Source: Blastopirellula retiformator
Lineage (GTDB): Bacteria > Planctomycetota > Planctomycetia > Pirellulales > Pirellulaceae
Direction: 5' to 3'
Length of the DNA: 63,753 nt
NCBI RefSeq assembly: GCF_007859755.1
Contig: NZ_SJPF01000004.1
Span: 844,005-907,757 of the forward strand
In this document: one piece after another, positions 1-9,354 of the stretch
Numbering within the stretch: position 1 is the first letter of the stretch
How the letters are laid out: the number at the start of each line of letters is the position of its first letter
Position numbers and translations under genes: made by a program
The notes under the pieces: model-generated
The model's database searches: none
Seen by the model: the letters and a program-made list of their open reading frames with translations, nothing else
What the model was told of the DNA's origin: nothing

Positions 1-101
1 GAACGGCAGCTTGCACGGTCCAGCAGCGGGGCGAAAATGCGTGAAGAGTTCGCGGCGGGATCAAATCTGTTTATGCCGACTGGGCGTGCCGAACAGTATT
101 G

Positions 102-127
102 CCACGAGGGCATTTTTCAACAGGCAG
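102..127 (+). repeat. 3' terminal fragment of the 150-bp three-hairpin miniature element
   Basis: This stretch matches the last part of the element at 32604-32753, covering the right half of its perfect terminal hairpin and the CAACAGGCAG end, with a mismatch inside the loop region. The rest of the element is absent. The fragment abuts the stop codon of the DUF1552 gene (128-130, minus strand), so the element end lies directly against a gene 3' end, as it does at 58579/58580. Confidence 0.6.
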
Positions 128-1447
128 CTAGGTAAGTCCCGCCAATGCGCCAGAACCGCAGAAGTCGGGGTTGCCGAAGGTTTCGAGATGATGGCCGAAG
201 GCGTGGGCGCACGAGAGCCAGAGGCGATTGTGCGGCTGCTTCTTCACCTGGATCGATTGGCCCATCTTGAACCCGAGCCCGCCGCCGACCAAGACCAGCG
301 GCACGTCGTCCAACGTGTGCGAGTTCCCCTTGCCCAGCTCGTTGGTCCAGATGACCGTGGTGTTGTCGAGCATCGAACCATTGCCGTCCGGTTCCGGCGT
401 TTCGTCCAGCTTTTTGACCAGGTAGGCCAGCTGTTCGCAGAACCAGGTGTTGATCTTGATCAGCTTCTCTTTGGCGTCGGCGTCGCTGTCCGGCTTGTGC
501 GACAGTTCGTGGTGCGAGTCGTCGACTCCCAACCATTTCATCCGCGCCACGCCGACCGAGTTGGTATACTGCAGCGTTGCCACGCGGGCCATGTCGTTCG
601 CCAGGCTGTTGACCAGCAAATCCATCTGCATCTTGCTGATCGTCGGCATGTTGTCATTCTTCAGCTGAACGCCGGCTTCCTGCACCGGAGCTTCCAGGGC
701 CAGCTTCTCTTCGCCGGCCGATTTCAGCTCTTGCTCCATCTGGCGGACGAAGGCGGCGTGCTCTTCCAGTCGCTGCTTGTCTTCGCTACTGACGAAGCGT
801 TCAACGCGTTTCAGGTCCAGACGCACTTTGTCGAGCACGCTCTGCAGGCTTTCGCGGTCTTTGACCTGACCATAGAGCTTCTCGAACATGCGATACGGAT
901 CGTCAATCGGCGCGACTGGTTTGTTGGGGCCGGCGTAGACCATCCGCGTCCACGGATTCGCCCGATCGGGGACGTTGACGCCAAACTCCAGCGAACCGAA
1001 CCGGGTGCGGGTCGCTTCCTGCGCTTGCAGATAACGCTTGATCTCTTGGTCAATCGACAGACCGCTGGCCCAACCGGCCGGCGTGTGCGAACCACCCTGG
1101 ATGTTGCCCGGGAACAACTCGATGCCGGTCAACAAGCAGCTCATACCGCGCATGTGGCTGTCGCCGTCGCCGCGGACCCGATCGCTGACCCCTTTGATCA
1201 CCATCGTCTGGTTCTTGTAGGGCTCCAGCGGCTTCATGATTTCCTTCAGCTGGAAATCGGCGCCTTTCTGATCGGGCCAATAAGCGTCAGGGATAATGCC
1301 GTTGGGGCTAAACATCACAATCATTCGCTGTTTGCGGAGATCGGAAGCGGCGGCCATTCCCAAGCTGGGCAGGTTCATCAGCAGCGGCAAGGCCGCCGAT
1401 GAGACTCCCATGTTGCGAACGAATTCTCGTCTAGTTAGACGCGACAT
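128..1447 (-). CDS. DUF1552 domain-containing secreted protein
   Basis: The product is 439 aa and belongs to the DUF1552 family, which is strongly expanded in Planctomycetes and has no established biochemical role. The chosen ATG at 1447 begins [14 protein letters not shown], a twin-arginine-like signal (RREFVRNMG, then a hydrophobic [15 protein letters not shown] stretch), so export by Tat is inferred. A longer start at 1465 would add six residues before the signal. The start lies inside the 3' end of the upstream DUF1592 cytochrome gene (overlap 1431-1447), which indicates translational coupling; DUF1552 and DUF1592 proteins are typical genomic partners. Family membership is firm, but the function is unknown: a role with the partner cytochrome in extracytoplasmic redox or polymer degradation is only a hypothesis. 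Confidence 0.9.
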   Translation of the reverse strand: MSRLTRREFVRNMGVSSAALPLLMNLPSLGMAAASDLRKQRMIVMFSPNGIIPDAYWPDQKGADFQLKEIMKPLEPYKNQTMVIKGVSDRVRGDGDSHMRGMSCLLTGIELFPGNIQGGSHTPAGWASGLSIDQEIKRYLQAQEATRTRFGSLEFGVNVPDRANPWTRMVYAGPNKPVAPIDDPYRMFEKLYGQVKDRESLQSVLDKVRLDLKRVERFVSSEDKQRLEEHAAFVRQMEQELKSAGEEKLALEAPVQEAGVQLKNDNMPTISKMQMDLLVNSLANDMARVATLQYTNSVGVARMKWLGVDDSHHELSHKPDSDADAKEKLIKINTWFCEQLAYLVKKLDETPEPDGNGSMLDNTTVIWTNELGKGNSHTLDDVPLVLVGGGLGFKMGQSIQVKKQPHNRLWLSCAHAFGHHLETFGNPDFCGSGALAGLT

Positions 1448-3794
1448 GTTCAGCGCTCCCTTCATTAGGTTGATGCAAAGCGGCGACCAGTGCGATCGAC
1501 GTCAGCAATTTGCGGATATTGTAGTTCGACTTCTCAAACGAGGTGACCAAATCGTCACCCACGTTCGGCCCGAACGCGTTGATCGGATGTTTGACGCAGT
1601 GATGGAACAACTGGTCGACAAAGGCGCCATGCGCCGAGCGACTTTCGACGATATGTTTCGCCAAGTCCCGGGCGCCTTCCAGCTTGACGGTGTCCCCTTC
1701 GGCCGTGGCGAAATCGGTCGTCGCGTCGACCTTTCGCTTTCCTTCGGTCTCGCGGTAGCGGCCGATCGCATCGAAATGCTCCAGCGTGAAACCGAGCGGG
1801 TTAATGATCTTGTGGCAACCTTGGCACGCGGCCGGCTCGGTCAACACCGAAACCTTCTCACGCATCGTCATATCTTTGTGAAAGTCGCCATCCTTAAACT
1901 CGGTCGCCTGCGGCGGCGCCGCCAGCGAACGTCCCAGCAATCGCCGCGTGATAAAGACGCCGCGATGGATCGGTGACGAAAACTCGTTGTAGGCGAGCAT
2001 CGACAACATGTAAGGATGCGTCACAACGCCGGCCCGGTGTTCCGGCTGGAACGAAACCTGTTGGAACGAGTCGCCTCCCTCGAACGGGATCTCGTACATC
2101 TTGGCCAACCGCTCGTTGACGTACAAACGATCTCCCAGCAGCAACTGCCGGTAGTCGGAATTGTCGCTCCAGACGACGTCTTCGACGAACAAATCGAGCG
2201 ACGTTCGCATGTCCGACGCCAGACTGTCGCTGAACTCGGGGAAGACGCCGCTATCTTTGACGATCCCTTCCTTTTCATCCAACTGCAGCCAGTGGTGGAA
2301 GAAGCCGCGGAGCTTCGCTTTCGCCCGCGGGTCTTTCAGCATCTTTTCGGCTTCGCTCTGGATCTGCTCAGGCCGACCAATCCAGTTCTCCTTGGCCGCT
2401 CGGAACAAATGCTCGCTTGGCATCGTGTCCCACAAAGCGTACGACAGTCGCGACACGACGTCGTAGTTGTCAGGCGGCGATTGTTCGAGGTTCGTATACA
2501 GGAACCGCGGCGATTTTAGCGCGAGCAAGACGCACCGCTTGACCGAGGTCTCCAACGCCATGTCGTCATTAAACTGTTCGTGGATGAAGAACTTCTTGTC
2601 CTCTTCACTCAGCGGCCGACGGAACGCTCGCTCCACAAACTTGTCGCAGAAGTCGCGCACCTTCTGCCGGCGATCGGCGGCGGTGTCCTTCGTCTTGGCC
2701 AGTTCGTCCAAGTGATCCACGACGTAGCCGGCAACTTCCAAGGCGCCTGCAGTGGTCGCCTCGTCCCAGGCCTTCGACATCGAAACGCCCCGCACGTAGC
2801 CCGAGACCGAATCGTCGGCCGGGAACGGCGCGGTCGAAATGAACAGCTCCGGCGCGAACTCGGGCGATAGGTTGCGAGCGGTCAGCAGGTCGCGGGCTTT
2901 CCGCGGCGGCTTCCACTCCAGCTTCACCGAAGCGGCGTCATCTTTAAACTTGTAAACTTCCAGCTTGATCCGGTACGGGCGGCCCCCCAACAAGCGAATC
3001 GTCTGCTTGTGCTCTTTCGGCTCGCCGCGCGACGCGGTCCACTCGTCGATCAGCGGCTTGCGGTCGTCGTTGACATACAGCTTGGCGCCCAACTGGGTCG
3101 TCAAAATGAACTCGTAGTCGCCGGTATCCTCGGCCAAGACCATCCCCTGCCAACGAATCGAAAACTGTTCGTTCGAATCGGTCTTATCCTTATCGTCTTT
3201 CTTCTTCTCGTCCTTTTTTTCCGGCAGGCTCTTGGGGTCGTATGGCAAGCCAGCGCCAAAATCGTAGTCGATCTTGCCGTCGACCCGCTCGATCGCCCGA
3301 TCGCGGAAGTTGCGACTCGTAAAGATCTCGGTCTTCAGCCCGCGTTCTTTTTTTGGACTCGGCGTCCAACGAAAGCTGGCGATCAGGTCGGCCACCGTGT
3401 TGTTGTATTGGTCGACGGTCAGGTGCGCCAGTTCGATCCGCGATTCCGAGGTTTCGCGGGCGTGCGGCGCGTAAAACTCGCCATGAATGAATGCGGCGAC
3501 CGCCTTGGCGTCTTCGCCGGCACACGCATCCGGATCGTCTTCCGGCATCGTCTCTTCGATGGCGAGCGCGATTTGCTCAATCGACTTGGTCCCGTGCAGC
3601 GCGTTCTCGGCGGCGCCAGAGACGCCTTCGCCCCGCTCGCCGTGGCAGTCGGCGCACATCTTCTTGTAGATCGCGGCCCCGTCCGGTTTGGCCGCCAACG
3701 AGAAACCGGCGGCCGCAAAGACCGCAAACATTCCAACCGACGCCATGGCTAGGCATTTGGTGAGAGCGCAGGAGGTAGGGGAGTACGCAGGCAT
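1431..3794 (-). CDS. Planctomycete-type c-cytochrome with PA14 and DUF1587/1592/1588/1585 domains
   Basis: The product is 787 aa from the ATG at 3794; a GTG at 3803 would add three residues. It has an N-terminal signal peptide ([18 protein letters not shown]), then a cytochrome c-like segment with the heme motif CADCHG. A PA14-like beta-sandwich follows at about residues 210-300 ([20 protein letters not shown]). The long C-terminal part matches the DUF1587/DUF1592/DUF1588/DUF1585 series, including a second CxxCH (CQGCHK, followed by [15 protein letters not shown]). Two c-type hemes and a carbohydrate-binding-like domain suggest a periplasmic or surface redox protein acting on polysaccharide, but no substrate is known for the family. 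It is translationally coupled to the downstream DUF1552 gene. Confidence 0.9.
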   Translation of the reverse strand: MPAYSPTSCALTKCLAMASVGMFAVFAAAGFSLAAKPDGAAIYKKMCADCHGERGEGVSGAAENALHGTKSIEQIALAIEETMPEDDPDACAGEDAKAVAAFIHGEFYAPHARETSESRIELAHLTVDQYNNTVADLIASFRWTPSPKKERGLKTEIFTSRNFRDRAIERVDGKIDYDFGAGLPYDPKSLPEKKDEKKKDDKDKTDSNEQFSIRWQGMVLAEDTGDYEFILTTQLGAKLYVNDDRKPLIDEWTASRGEPKEHKQTIRLLGGRPYRIKLEVYKFKDDAASVKLEWKPPRKARDLLTARNLSPEFAPELFISTAPFPADDSVSGYVRGVSMSKAWDEATTAGALEVAGYVVDHLDELAKTKDTAADRRQKVRDFCDKFVERAFRRPLSEEDKKFFIHEQFNDDMALETSVKRCVLLALKSPRFLYTNLEQSPPDNYDVVSRLSYALWDTMPSEHLFRAAKENWIGRPEQIQSEAEKMLKDPRAKAKLRGFFHHWLQLDEKEGIVKDSGVFPEFSDSLASDMRTSLDLFVEDVVWSDNSDYRQLLLGDRLYVNERLAKMYEIPFEGGDSFQQVSFQPEHRAGVVTHPYMLSMLAYNEFSSPIHRGVFITRRLLGRSLAAPPQATEFKDGDFHKDMTMREKVSVLTEPAACQGCHKIINPLGFTLEHFDAIGRYRETEGKRKVDATTDFATAEGDTVKLEGARDLAKHIVESRSAHGAFVDQLFHHCVKHPINAFGPNVGDDLVTSFEKSNYNIRKLLTSIALVAALHQPNEGSAEHVASN

Positions 3795-4240
3795 CTCAAT
3801 CACTAATCAACAGGCGGGATGAAGATCGTGCCCGGGTACGTCGCCAAGCGACGGTGGGTCGATCCATTGGGGGCGGGTAGGCAAAGAAATGGGTGTAAGT
3901 CGCCATCTCTTCGCTGTTTATGGTAGCAATTTCGCCACCCCTTTGTCAAGATTTTCAGCCCCAAATCGCCCCGCTACGGTCGGAATTCCATCCATGAACT
4001 GTGATATTTTGGCGAACTTTCCTGACCCAGGCATGGTCTATACCAGCAAGTTAATTCTTTCCGCCATTACCGCCGTGCGCTTAGGCGAATGCCTGCGGAT
4101 CTGATACAGTAGATATGTAGTAAAGCAGGTTTCCCCACCGACAAGCTGGCAACGGGCCCTATTCTTCGGCAAGGTCGCCGAGCCCGGCCGCATTCTGATC
4201 GTGGGTTGAGACCGCAAGTATTTCTTTAGAACGGAGTTTC
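3795..4240. other. Intergenic region between divergent genes
   Basis: This spacer of about 450 bp separates the leftward cytochrome gene from the rightward RNase R gene. It must hold both promoters, but I cannot assign -35/-10 boxes with confidence. An open frame at 3889-4104 has no recognisable protein character and no ribosome binding site, and I do not count it as a gene. Confidence 0.5.
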
Positions 4241-6538
4241 ATGGAACTGGAACAGCTGGAGCAAACGCTCCTAGCCCACATTCAAAAGTCGACTTACCAA
4301 CCGGTAAAACCGAAAGTCATCGCCAAACAGCTCAATCTGGCGGAAGAAGACCTCAAAACGCTCAAGCGTGCCATCAAGCGACTTCTCAAAAAAGGGCACA
4401 TCGTCTACGGCGCAAGCCATCTGATCATACGAGCCGGCGCTGACAAAGCCAAAACGTCGAAAACGATCGTCGGCCGCTTTCATCGAACCGCCAAAGGGTT
4501 CGGATTCTTGCGTCCCTTAGGAACGCCCAAGTCGGCCGAAAAGACCGCCGACATTTACGTTCCCGCCAAACGAACCGCCGACGCCGCCACCGGCGATACC
4601 GTCCGGATTCGGCTCTTTAAGACCCGCGGGTCAACCGGCGAGTCGAAGATCTGCGGTGAAGTGATTGAGATCGTCGAACGCGAAACGCATCGCTTTGTCG
4701 GCACCTATGGCGAATCGCACGGTTACGCCCTGGTCCAAGTCGACGGCAACGTCTTTTCCGAACCAATCCTGGTCGGCGACCCCGGCGTCAAAGGCGCCCG
4801 GATTGACGACAAGGTGGTGATCGAGATCGTCCGCTTCCCGTCGCACTTTCATGAAGGCGAAGGGGTGATCGTCGAAGTGCTCGGCGCTCGCGGGGCGCCC
4901 GGCGTCGACCTGCTGTCGGTGATGCGGGAGTACGACCTGCCGCAGGAGTTTCCGGAAGCGGCTTTAGAGGTCGCCCGCGAGATGGCCGACAAGTTTGACG
5001 AGTCGATCGGCGAAGGTCGCCGCGACATCACGGCCGAGACGATCATCACGATCGACCCGATTGACGCCCGCGACTTTGACGATGCGATCAGCCTGACGCG
5101 GCTCGACAACGGCCACTGGGTGCTGAGCGTCCACATCGCCGACGTGGCTCACTTTGTGCCGGAAGGCTCGGCGCTGGACGTCGAAGCCCGCAACCGCGCA
5201 ACCAGCATCTATTTGCCTGATATGGTAATTCCGATGCTGCCGGAGATCATCTCGAACAACCTGGCCAGTTTGCAGCCCGACAAGGTGCGCTACGCCAAGA
5301 CGGCCAAGATCGAGTTCACCCCCGACGGCGCCCGGGTACATACCGAGGTCTTCAAGAGTGCGATCAAAAGCAAACGCCGCTTCACCTACGAAGAAGTGGA
5401 CGATTACCTGGAAGATCGCGAGGCCTGGAAAGAGAAGCTGACGCCGCAGGTCCACAAGCTGTTGGCCGACATGCACGAGTTGGCAATGATGCTCCGCGAG
5501 CGTCGTTTCCAGCGGGGCTCGATCGAACTGATCATGCCTGAGTTGAAGCTCGACCTCGACAAAGATGGCCAGGTCACCGGCGCCCATGTCGAGAAGAACA
5601 CCGAGAGCCATCAAATCATCGAGGAGTTCATGCTCGCCGCCAACGAGGCGGTCGCCGAAAAGCTGCATGACAAAGAACTCTTCTTCCTGCGGCGGGTCCA
5701 CGACTCGCCCGAGGTAAACAAGCTGGAAGCGCTGACCGAATTCGTCCGCGACGTCGGCATCGAATGCGACAGCCTGCATAGCCGGTTCGAGATCATCCGC
5801 GTGCTCGAAAAGGTTCGCGATCTGCCCGAGCAAGCGGCGGTCAACTACGCCACGCTGCGGAGCATGAAAAAGGCGATTTACAGTCCCGAAGAAATCGGCC
5901 ACTACGCTTTGGCGAGCGAGTGCTACTGCCACTTCACGTCGCCGATCCGCCGTTACCCCGACCTGACGATCCATCGAATGTACAACGAACTGGACGAAGG
6001 CAAAAAGCCGGTCCAGGACTACGACGCGATGATGGCCGAGGGAGAGCATTGCTCGGAACGGGAACAGCGGGCCGCCAGCGCCGAGCGCGACCTGGTGAAG
6101 ATCAAACTGCTCAACCATCTCAGCCAGAAGATCGGCATGGAGATGGAAGCGGTCATCACCGGCGTCGAATCGTTCGGCCTGTTCGTGCAAGGGTTGGAGT
6201 TGCCGGCGGACGGGCTGATCAACATCAACTCGCTGCAGGATGACTATTACAAATACGACCGGACCACCCACTCGCTGGTCGGTCATCGCAGCGGCAACGC
6301 CTATCGACTTGGCGACAAACTGAAAGTGGCGATCGCTCGGGTCGATCTCGAAAAGCGGGAACTTGATTTCCGCCTGATCGAACTCGAAGAGCACGCGGCC
6401 GATCACCAGCGCCGCTCGCCGACTTCGGGGCGAACGGCCAGCGACGATTTCTCGTACCAGCGCGGCAAGCCTGCCAAGCATCCGCAGGGCGGCAAATCGC
6501 ACGGCGGTAAAGGGAAGCCGAAGAAGCGGAAGCGATAG
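4241..6538 (+). CDS. rnr: Ribonuclease R
   Basis: The product is 765 aa, a 3'-5' exoribonuclease of the RNase II/R family that degrades structured RNA in the cytoplasm. The N-terminus is a winged-helix-like segment (about 1-70), followed by cold-shock OB domains (FHRTAKGFGFLRPLG near residue 85). The RNB catalytic domain contains the metal-binding cluster DPIDARDFDDAISL at about residues 272-286 and the conserved RATSIYLPDMVIPMLP stretch. A C-terminal S1 domain follows (AVITGVESFGLFVQGLELPA), then a very basic tail ending KPKKRKR, which is common in RNase R and thought to help bind structured RNA. ATG 4241 follows a GGAG-like site. It stands alone, with no operon partner in the same direction nearby. 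Confidence 0.96.
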   Translation: MELEQLEQTLLAHIQKSTYQPVKPKVIAKQLNLAEEDLKTLKRAIKRLLKKGHIVYGASHLIIRAGADKAKTSKTIVGRFHRTAKGFGFLRPLGTPKSAEKTADIYVPAKRTADAATGDTVRIRLFKTRGSTGESKICGEVIEIVERETHRFVGTYGESHGYALVQVDGNVFSEPILVGDPGVKGARIDDKVVIEIVRFPSHFHEGEGVIVEVLGARGAPGVDLLSVMREYDLPQEFPEAALEVAREMADKFDESIGEGRRDITAETIITIDPIDARDFDDAISLTRLDNGHWVLSVHIADVAHFVPEGSALDVEARNRATSIYLPDMVIPMLPEIISNNLASLQPDKVRYAKTAKIEFTPDGARVHTEVFKSAIKSKRRFTYEEVDDYLEDREAWKEKLTPQVHKLLADMHELAMMLRERRFQRGSIELIMPELKLDLDKDGQVTGAHVEKNTESHQIIEEFMLAANEAVAEKLHDKELFFLRRVHDSPEVNKLEALTEFVRDVGIECDSLHSRFEIIRVLEKVRDLPEQAAVNYATLRSMKKAIYSPEEIGHYALASECYCHFTSPIRRYPDLTIHRMYNELDEGKKPVQDYDAMMAEGEHCSEREQRAASAERDLVKIKLLNHLSQKIGMEMEAVITGVESFGLFVQGLELPADGLININSLQDDYYKYDRTTHSLVGHRSGNAYRLGDKLKVAIARVDLEKRELDFRLIELEEHAADHQRRSPTSGRTASDDFSYQRGKPAKHPQGGKSHGGKGKPKKRKR

Positions 6539-6731
6539 GCCCCGTTTTTTCGGTGATCTGTGGCGAATCGGTTAGGCCGAGCGTCGAGCAAGATCTCGAT
6601 CTGACAGCTGGCTCATTTTGAGAATCCTGTTATCAACTCGATAACAAATCGTCCCACCTTTTTGCTTCGGCACAATCGCGATTTCTGTAAATCGTTACCG
6701 TTTGGGGGTTTGCAAGCAGGCGAAGCAGTAC
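6539..6731. other. Intergenic region downstream of rnr
   Basis: There is no gene here. An inverted repeat, TGTTATC-AACTC-GATAACA, lies at about 6627-6645 and could be a protein-binding site or a weak hairpin. It lacks a T-tract, so I do not call it a terminator. Confidence 0.3.
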
Positions 6732-6746
6732 TGGCACGCCGCTTGC
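6732..6746 (+). promoter_or_regulatory. Sigma-54 (RpoN) promoter
   Basis: TGGCACGCCGCTTGC matches the sigma-54 consensus TGGCACG-N4-TTGC exactly, with the -24 GG and -12 GC separated by the required 10 bp. The predicted transcription start near 6758 leaves a leader of about 120 nt before the ATG at 6880. Transcription would then depend on an enhancer-binding activator; no such gene lies in the window. Confidence 0.72.
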
Positions 6747-6879
6747 GATTACGTAGAGCAACCAGCATCGGCCGGCAAACGAAGAACACGATGCTGTTTG
6801 ACATACATCCAACGCGAGCGAATCCGCGCAGCAGCGCGGACTCGGCTCGCCGCTTTTCCCCATAGTCGGAGATGAGAAA

Positions 6880-7209
6880 ATGAGACGCATCCTTATCGCA
6901 CTGGCAGCTGTTGCGGCAATTGGCCTTTCGTTTGGCGCTTCGTCGGCGATGGCCGGGGGCCCACACTATCACGGTGGTCATGGCCACGGTCACGGCTACC
7001 GCGGCGGCCCGGGTCCCGGTCGCTACTACGGTCGAGCCTACTACGGTCCGCCCGTCTATCGCAGCTATGGTCCGACCCGCGTTTACACACGGGCCTACGC
7101 CCCCTCGCCGTTCTACAATTACCGGTACGAACGTCCCACCTACTATCGCGGTGGCGGCGGCGGATTTTACCTGAATGGCCGCAACTTCTCGCTGGGCGTC
7201 GGCTTCTAA
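6880..7209 (+). CDS. Small secreted Gly/Tyr/His-rich protein
   Basis: The product is 109 aa with a clear Sec signal peptide (MRRILIALAAVAAIGLSFGA, cleavage likely after SAMA). The mature part is low complexity: a His/Gly block (HYHGGHGHGHGYRGG), then Tyr/Arg/Pro-rich YGPP and RSYGPTRVYTR stretches, ending in GGGGGFYLNGRNFSLGVGF. The composition suggests an exported structural or metal-interacting protein, and the His cluster could bind divalent metals; neither is shown. The ATG follows a GGAGATGAG ribosome binding site. The gene is bracketed by a sigma-54 promoter and a strong terminator, so it is probably monocistronic. No family name is recognised. Confidence 0.82.
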   Translation: MRRILIALAAVAAIGLSFGASSAMAGGPHYHGGHGHGHGYRGGPGPGRYYGRAYYGPPVYRSYGPTRVYTRAYAPSPFYNYRYERPTYYRGGGGGFYLNGRNFSLGVGF

Positions 7210-7235
7210 GCTCACGCCTGCGAAACGAATGCCGG

Positions 7236-7267
7236 ACGCCTCGACGTTTGCCGTCGAGGCGTTTTTC
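7236..7267 (+). terminator. Rho-independent terminator
   Basis: An 11-bp stem (ACGCCTCGACG / CGTCGAGGCGT) with a TTTGC loop is followed by a short T run, 27 bp after the stop codon of the small secreted protein. Confidence 0.85.
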
Positions 7268-7348
7268 GTGCGCTGGTCGCCTTGAGACAACCGTGCTGGG
7301 CGCCTACATTGGCGTTTTGCCCCTTGGTTTCTCGACTAGAACAAAATC

Positions 7349-7924
7349 GTGCTTCATCTTCAATCGCCCAGTTCCGACCGGTGGTTTTCCCAGGTCAGCG
7401 ATCATCTTGACCTGCTGCTGATCGACCACGCCCATTGCGAAAAAAAGGCGGCCGGCGTCGCCATGAACATGATCTTCGCCTATGTCGAAAACGAAGATCT
7501 CTGCCGCGCGATGACCGAAATCGTCAATGAAGAGTTGGAGCACTTTCACATGGTGCTCGCGCTGCTCCACGAGCGGGAAATCCCCTTCCGTCGACTGAAA
7601 CCGAGCAACTACGGCGAACAGTTGCACGCACTGATCCGCAAGAATGAGCCCGAACGAGCGGTCGACCGCCTCTTAGTGGCGGGGCTGATTGAAGCCCGCA
7701 GCTGCGAACGGTTTGGCATGCTCCGCGAGCGGCTGGAGGACAAAACGCTGGCCAGCTTCTATGACGAGTTGTTTGAGTCGGAGGCCCGGCATCATTCGGC
7801 GTACGTCCGTCTGGCCAAGCATTACGCCGACGACAAGACGGTGATGGACCGGCTGGACGAACTGGCGGCGGCAGAAGCGGCGATTATCGCGACCGGAGAC
7901 GAGAATCCCCGGATGCACAGCTAG
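7349..7924 (+). CDS. miaE: tRNA-(ms2io6A)-hydroxylase-like protein (MiaE family)
   Basis: The product is 191 aa and matches the MiaE family, non-heme diiron monooxygenases that hydroxylate 2-methylthio-N6-isopentenyladenosine at position 37 of tRNA. The ferritin-like four-helix ligands are visible: HCEKKAAG (about 31-38), NEELEHF (about 60-66), EARSCERF and ESEARHHSAY. Length is close to the usual 190-260. The start is GTG at 7349; no ATG lies closer to the conserved N-terminus. It is separated by 79 bp from mtnB and may be transcribed on its own. The exact tRNA substrate is inferred from the family. Confidence 0.9.
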   Translation: MLHLQSPSSDRWFSQVSDHLDLLLIDHAHCEKKAAGVAMNMIFAYVENEDLCRAMTEIVNEELEHFHMVLALLHEREIPFRRLKPSNYGEQLHALIRKNEPERAVDRLLVAGLIEARSCERFGMLRERLEDKTLASFYDELFESEARHHSAYVRLAKHYADDKTVMDRLDELAAAEAAIIATGDENPRMHS

Positions 7925-8003
7925 AAGTCGCGGTTGGTTGTGGTCGCCGTAAATCGTGATAGACTGGCGTTTTACGCACTTTGAGAAACGGTGACGAAGA
8001 TTT

Positions 8004-8732
8004 ATGGAAAACGTCTCCCTTGGGGGCGCTTCGCTCGGCCAGCCCCACCCTGCCCTGATTGGCCAAGAAGCGGAAATTGACGCCCTTCGCGAAACCGGCA
8101 CTTACTTCTTCCAGCGCGGTTGGTCAGTCGGAACCAGCAGCAACTACAGCGCCGTGCTGCAGCAAGATCCGCTGCAACTGGTGCTGACCGCTAGCGGCAT
8201 GGACAAAGGGCGGTTAACGCGGGCCGACTTTGTGCGGGTCAACGACCAGGGCAAACAGGTCGACGTCACCGGCTCCGCCACCACCGATCAGCCGAAGTCA
8301 TCGGCCGAGACGCTGTTGCATGTGGTCGCCGCCCAGCACCGGTCGGGCGTCGGCGCGATTCTGCATACCCATTCGATCTGGGGCACCTTGTTGTCGGACC
8401 ACTTCTTCGACGAAGGAGGCTTCGCGATCGAAGGGTACGAGATGCTCAAAGGTCTGGCCGGCGTCAAGACGCACGAGCATACCGAGTGGGTGCCGGTCTT
8501 CGACAACACGCAAGACATTCCGGTCTTGGCCGAGCAGGTCGCCGCCCGGTTGGCCGATCAATCGCAACCGCCGATCCATGGCTATTTGATCCGCCGCCAT
8601 GGGCTATATACCTGGGGCGCCGACGTCGCCGAAGCGCGACGCCACATCGAGATTTACGAGTTTCTGTTTGAAACGGTGGTTCGTCGCATGATGCTATGCG
8701 GCGAACTGCGCAGCGCCGCTTCGGCCGTTTAA
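8004..8732 (+). CDS. mtnB: Methylthioribulose-1-phosphate dehydratase
   Basis: The product is 242 aa, a class II aldolase-fold enzyme of the methionine salvage pathway that dehydrates methylthioribulose-1-phosphate to 2,3-diketo-5-methylthiopentyl-1-phosphate. Visible features are the N-terminal GWSVGTSSNYSA (GTSGN-like phosphate loop), LTASGMDKGRL, and the zinc-binding HTHSIWGTLLS followed by a distal RRHGLYTWG histidine. It is first of three co-directional mtn genes (40 bp before mtnD). The isomerase MtnA and the kinase or phosphorylase that feed it are not in the window. Confidence 0.95.
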   Translation: MENVSLGGASLGQPHPALIGQEAEIDALRETGTYFFQRGWSVGTSSNYSAVLQQDPLQLVLTASGMDKGRLTRADFVRVNDQGKQVDVTGSATTDQPKSSAETLLHVVAAQHRSGVGAILHTHSIWGTLLSDHFFDEGGFAIEGYEMLKGLAGVKTHEHTEWVPVFDNTQDIPVLAEQVAARLADQSQPPIHGYLIRRHGLYTWGADVAEARRHIEIYEFLFETVVRRMMLCGELRSAASAV

Positions 8733-8772
8733 CCCGATCATTTCCTGCAGCGATATTCGGAGAAACCTCCCT

Positions 8773-9354
8773 ATGGCGAGCATTACCATTCACGACGAGA
8801 ATCGTCGCATCACCGATCCGCAAGAGATCCGCCAATACCTCGAGCCGTACGGCATCTGGTACGAAAAGTGGGAGGTCGAAGGCCGCATCGGCGCCGAAGC
8901 GACCAATGAAGATATCTTGACCGCGTACGCGCCGGAGATCGAACGGCTGAAGAACCAAGGGGGCTACGTCACCGCCGACGTGATCAACGTCAATCCCGAG
9001 ACCCCCAACCTCGACGCGTTGCTCGCTAAGTTTGACAAAGAACATACCCACAGCGAAGACGAAGTCCGCTTCACCGTCAAAGGGCAAGGCGTCTTCCACA
9101 TCAACCCGCCGGAAGGCCCGGTCTTTTCGGTCCTGGTCGAGTCGGGCGACTTGATCAACGTGCCCGCCAACATGAAACATTGGTTCACCCTGTGCGACGA
9201 AAAGACGATTCGCTGCATTCGCCTGTTTGAAGATCCCAGCGGCTGGACTCCGCACTACATGGACGCCGGCGTCCACGAAAAGTATTCGCCGCTCTGCTGG
9301 GGCCCCGACTACATTCCGAAAGCGGACGATCTCGACCCGGTGGTGAAGCCTTGA
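8773..9354 (+). CDS. mtnD: Acireductone dioxygenase
   Basis: The product is 193 aa, a cupin metalloenzyme that converts acireductone to 2-keto-4-methylthiobutyrate and formate (Fe form). The metal ligands appear as EHTHSEDEVRF (His-x-His-x5-Glu) with the fourth histidine in NMKHWFTL. An AGGAG-like site (CGGAGAAACC) precedes the ATG. Its stop codon overlaps the TTG start of mtnC (TTGA), so the two are translationally coupled. It is the middle gene of the mtnB-mtnD-mtnC operon. Confidence 0.96.
   Translation: MASITIHDENRRITDPQEIRQYLEPYGIWYEKWEVEGRIGAEATNEDILTAYAPEIERLKNQGGYVTADVINVNPETPNLDALLAKFDKEHTHSEDEVRFTVKGQGVFHINPPEGPVFSVLVESGDLINVPANMKHWFTLCDEKTIRCIRLFEDPSGWTPHYMDAGVHEKYSPLCWGPDYIPKADDLDPVVKP

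Noticed and set aside
3889-4104. 71-codon frame in the spacer before RNase R
   Set aside because: No Shine-Dalgarno site, no conserved character, and it lies where promoters are expected.
6613-7290. 225-codon frame on the minus strand over the small secreted protein
   Set aside because: It is antisense to a gene with a clear signal peptide, ribosome binding site, promoter and terminator. Its length follows from the GC bias.
7925-8003. Possible SAM-responsive riboswitch before the methionine-salvage operon
   Set aside because: The leader is only 79 bp and I see no SAM-I/II-type helices.
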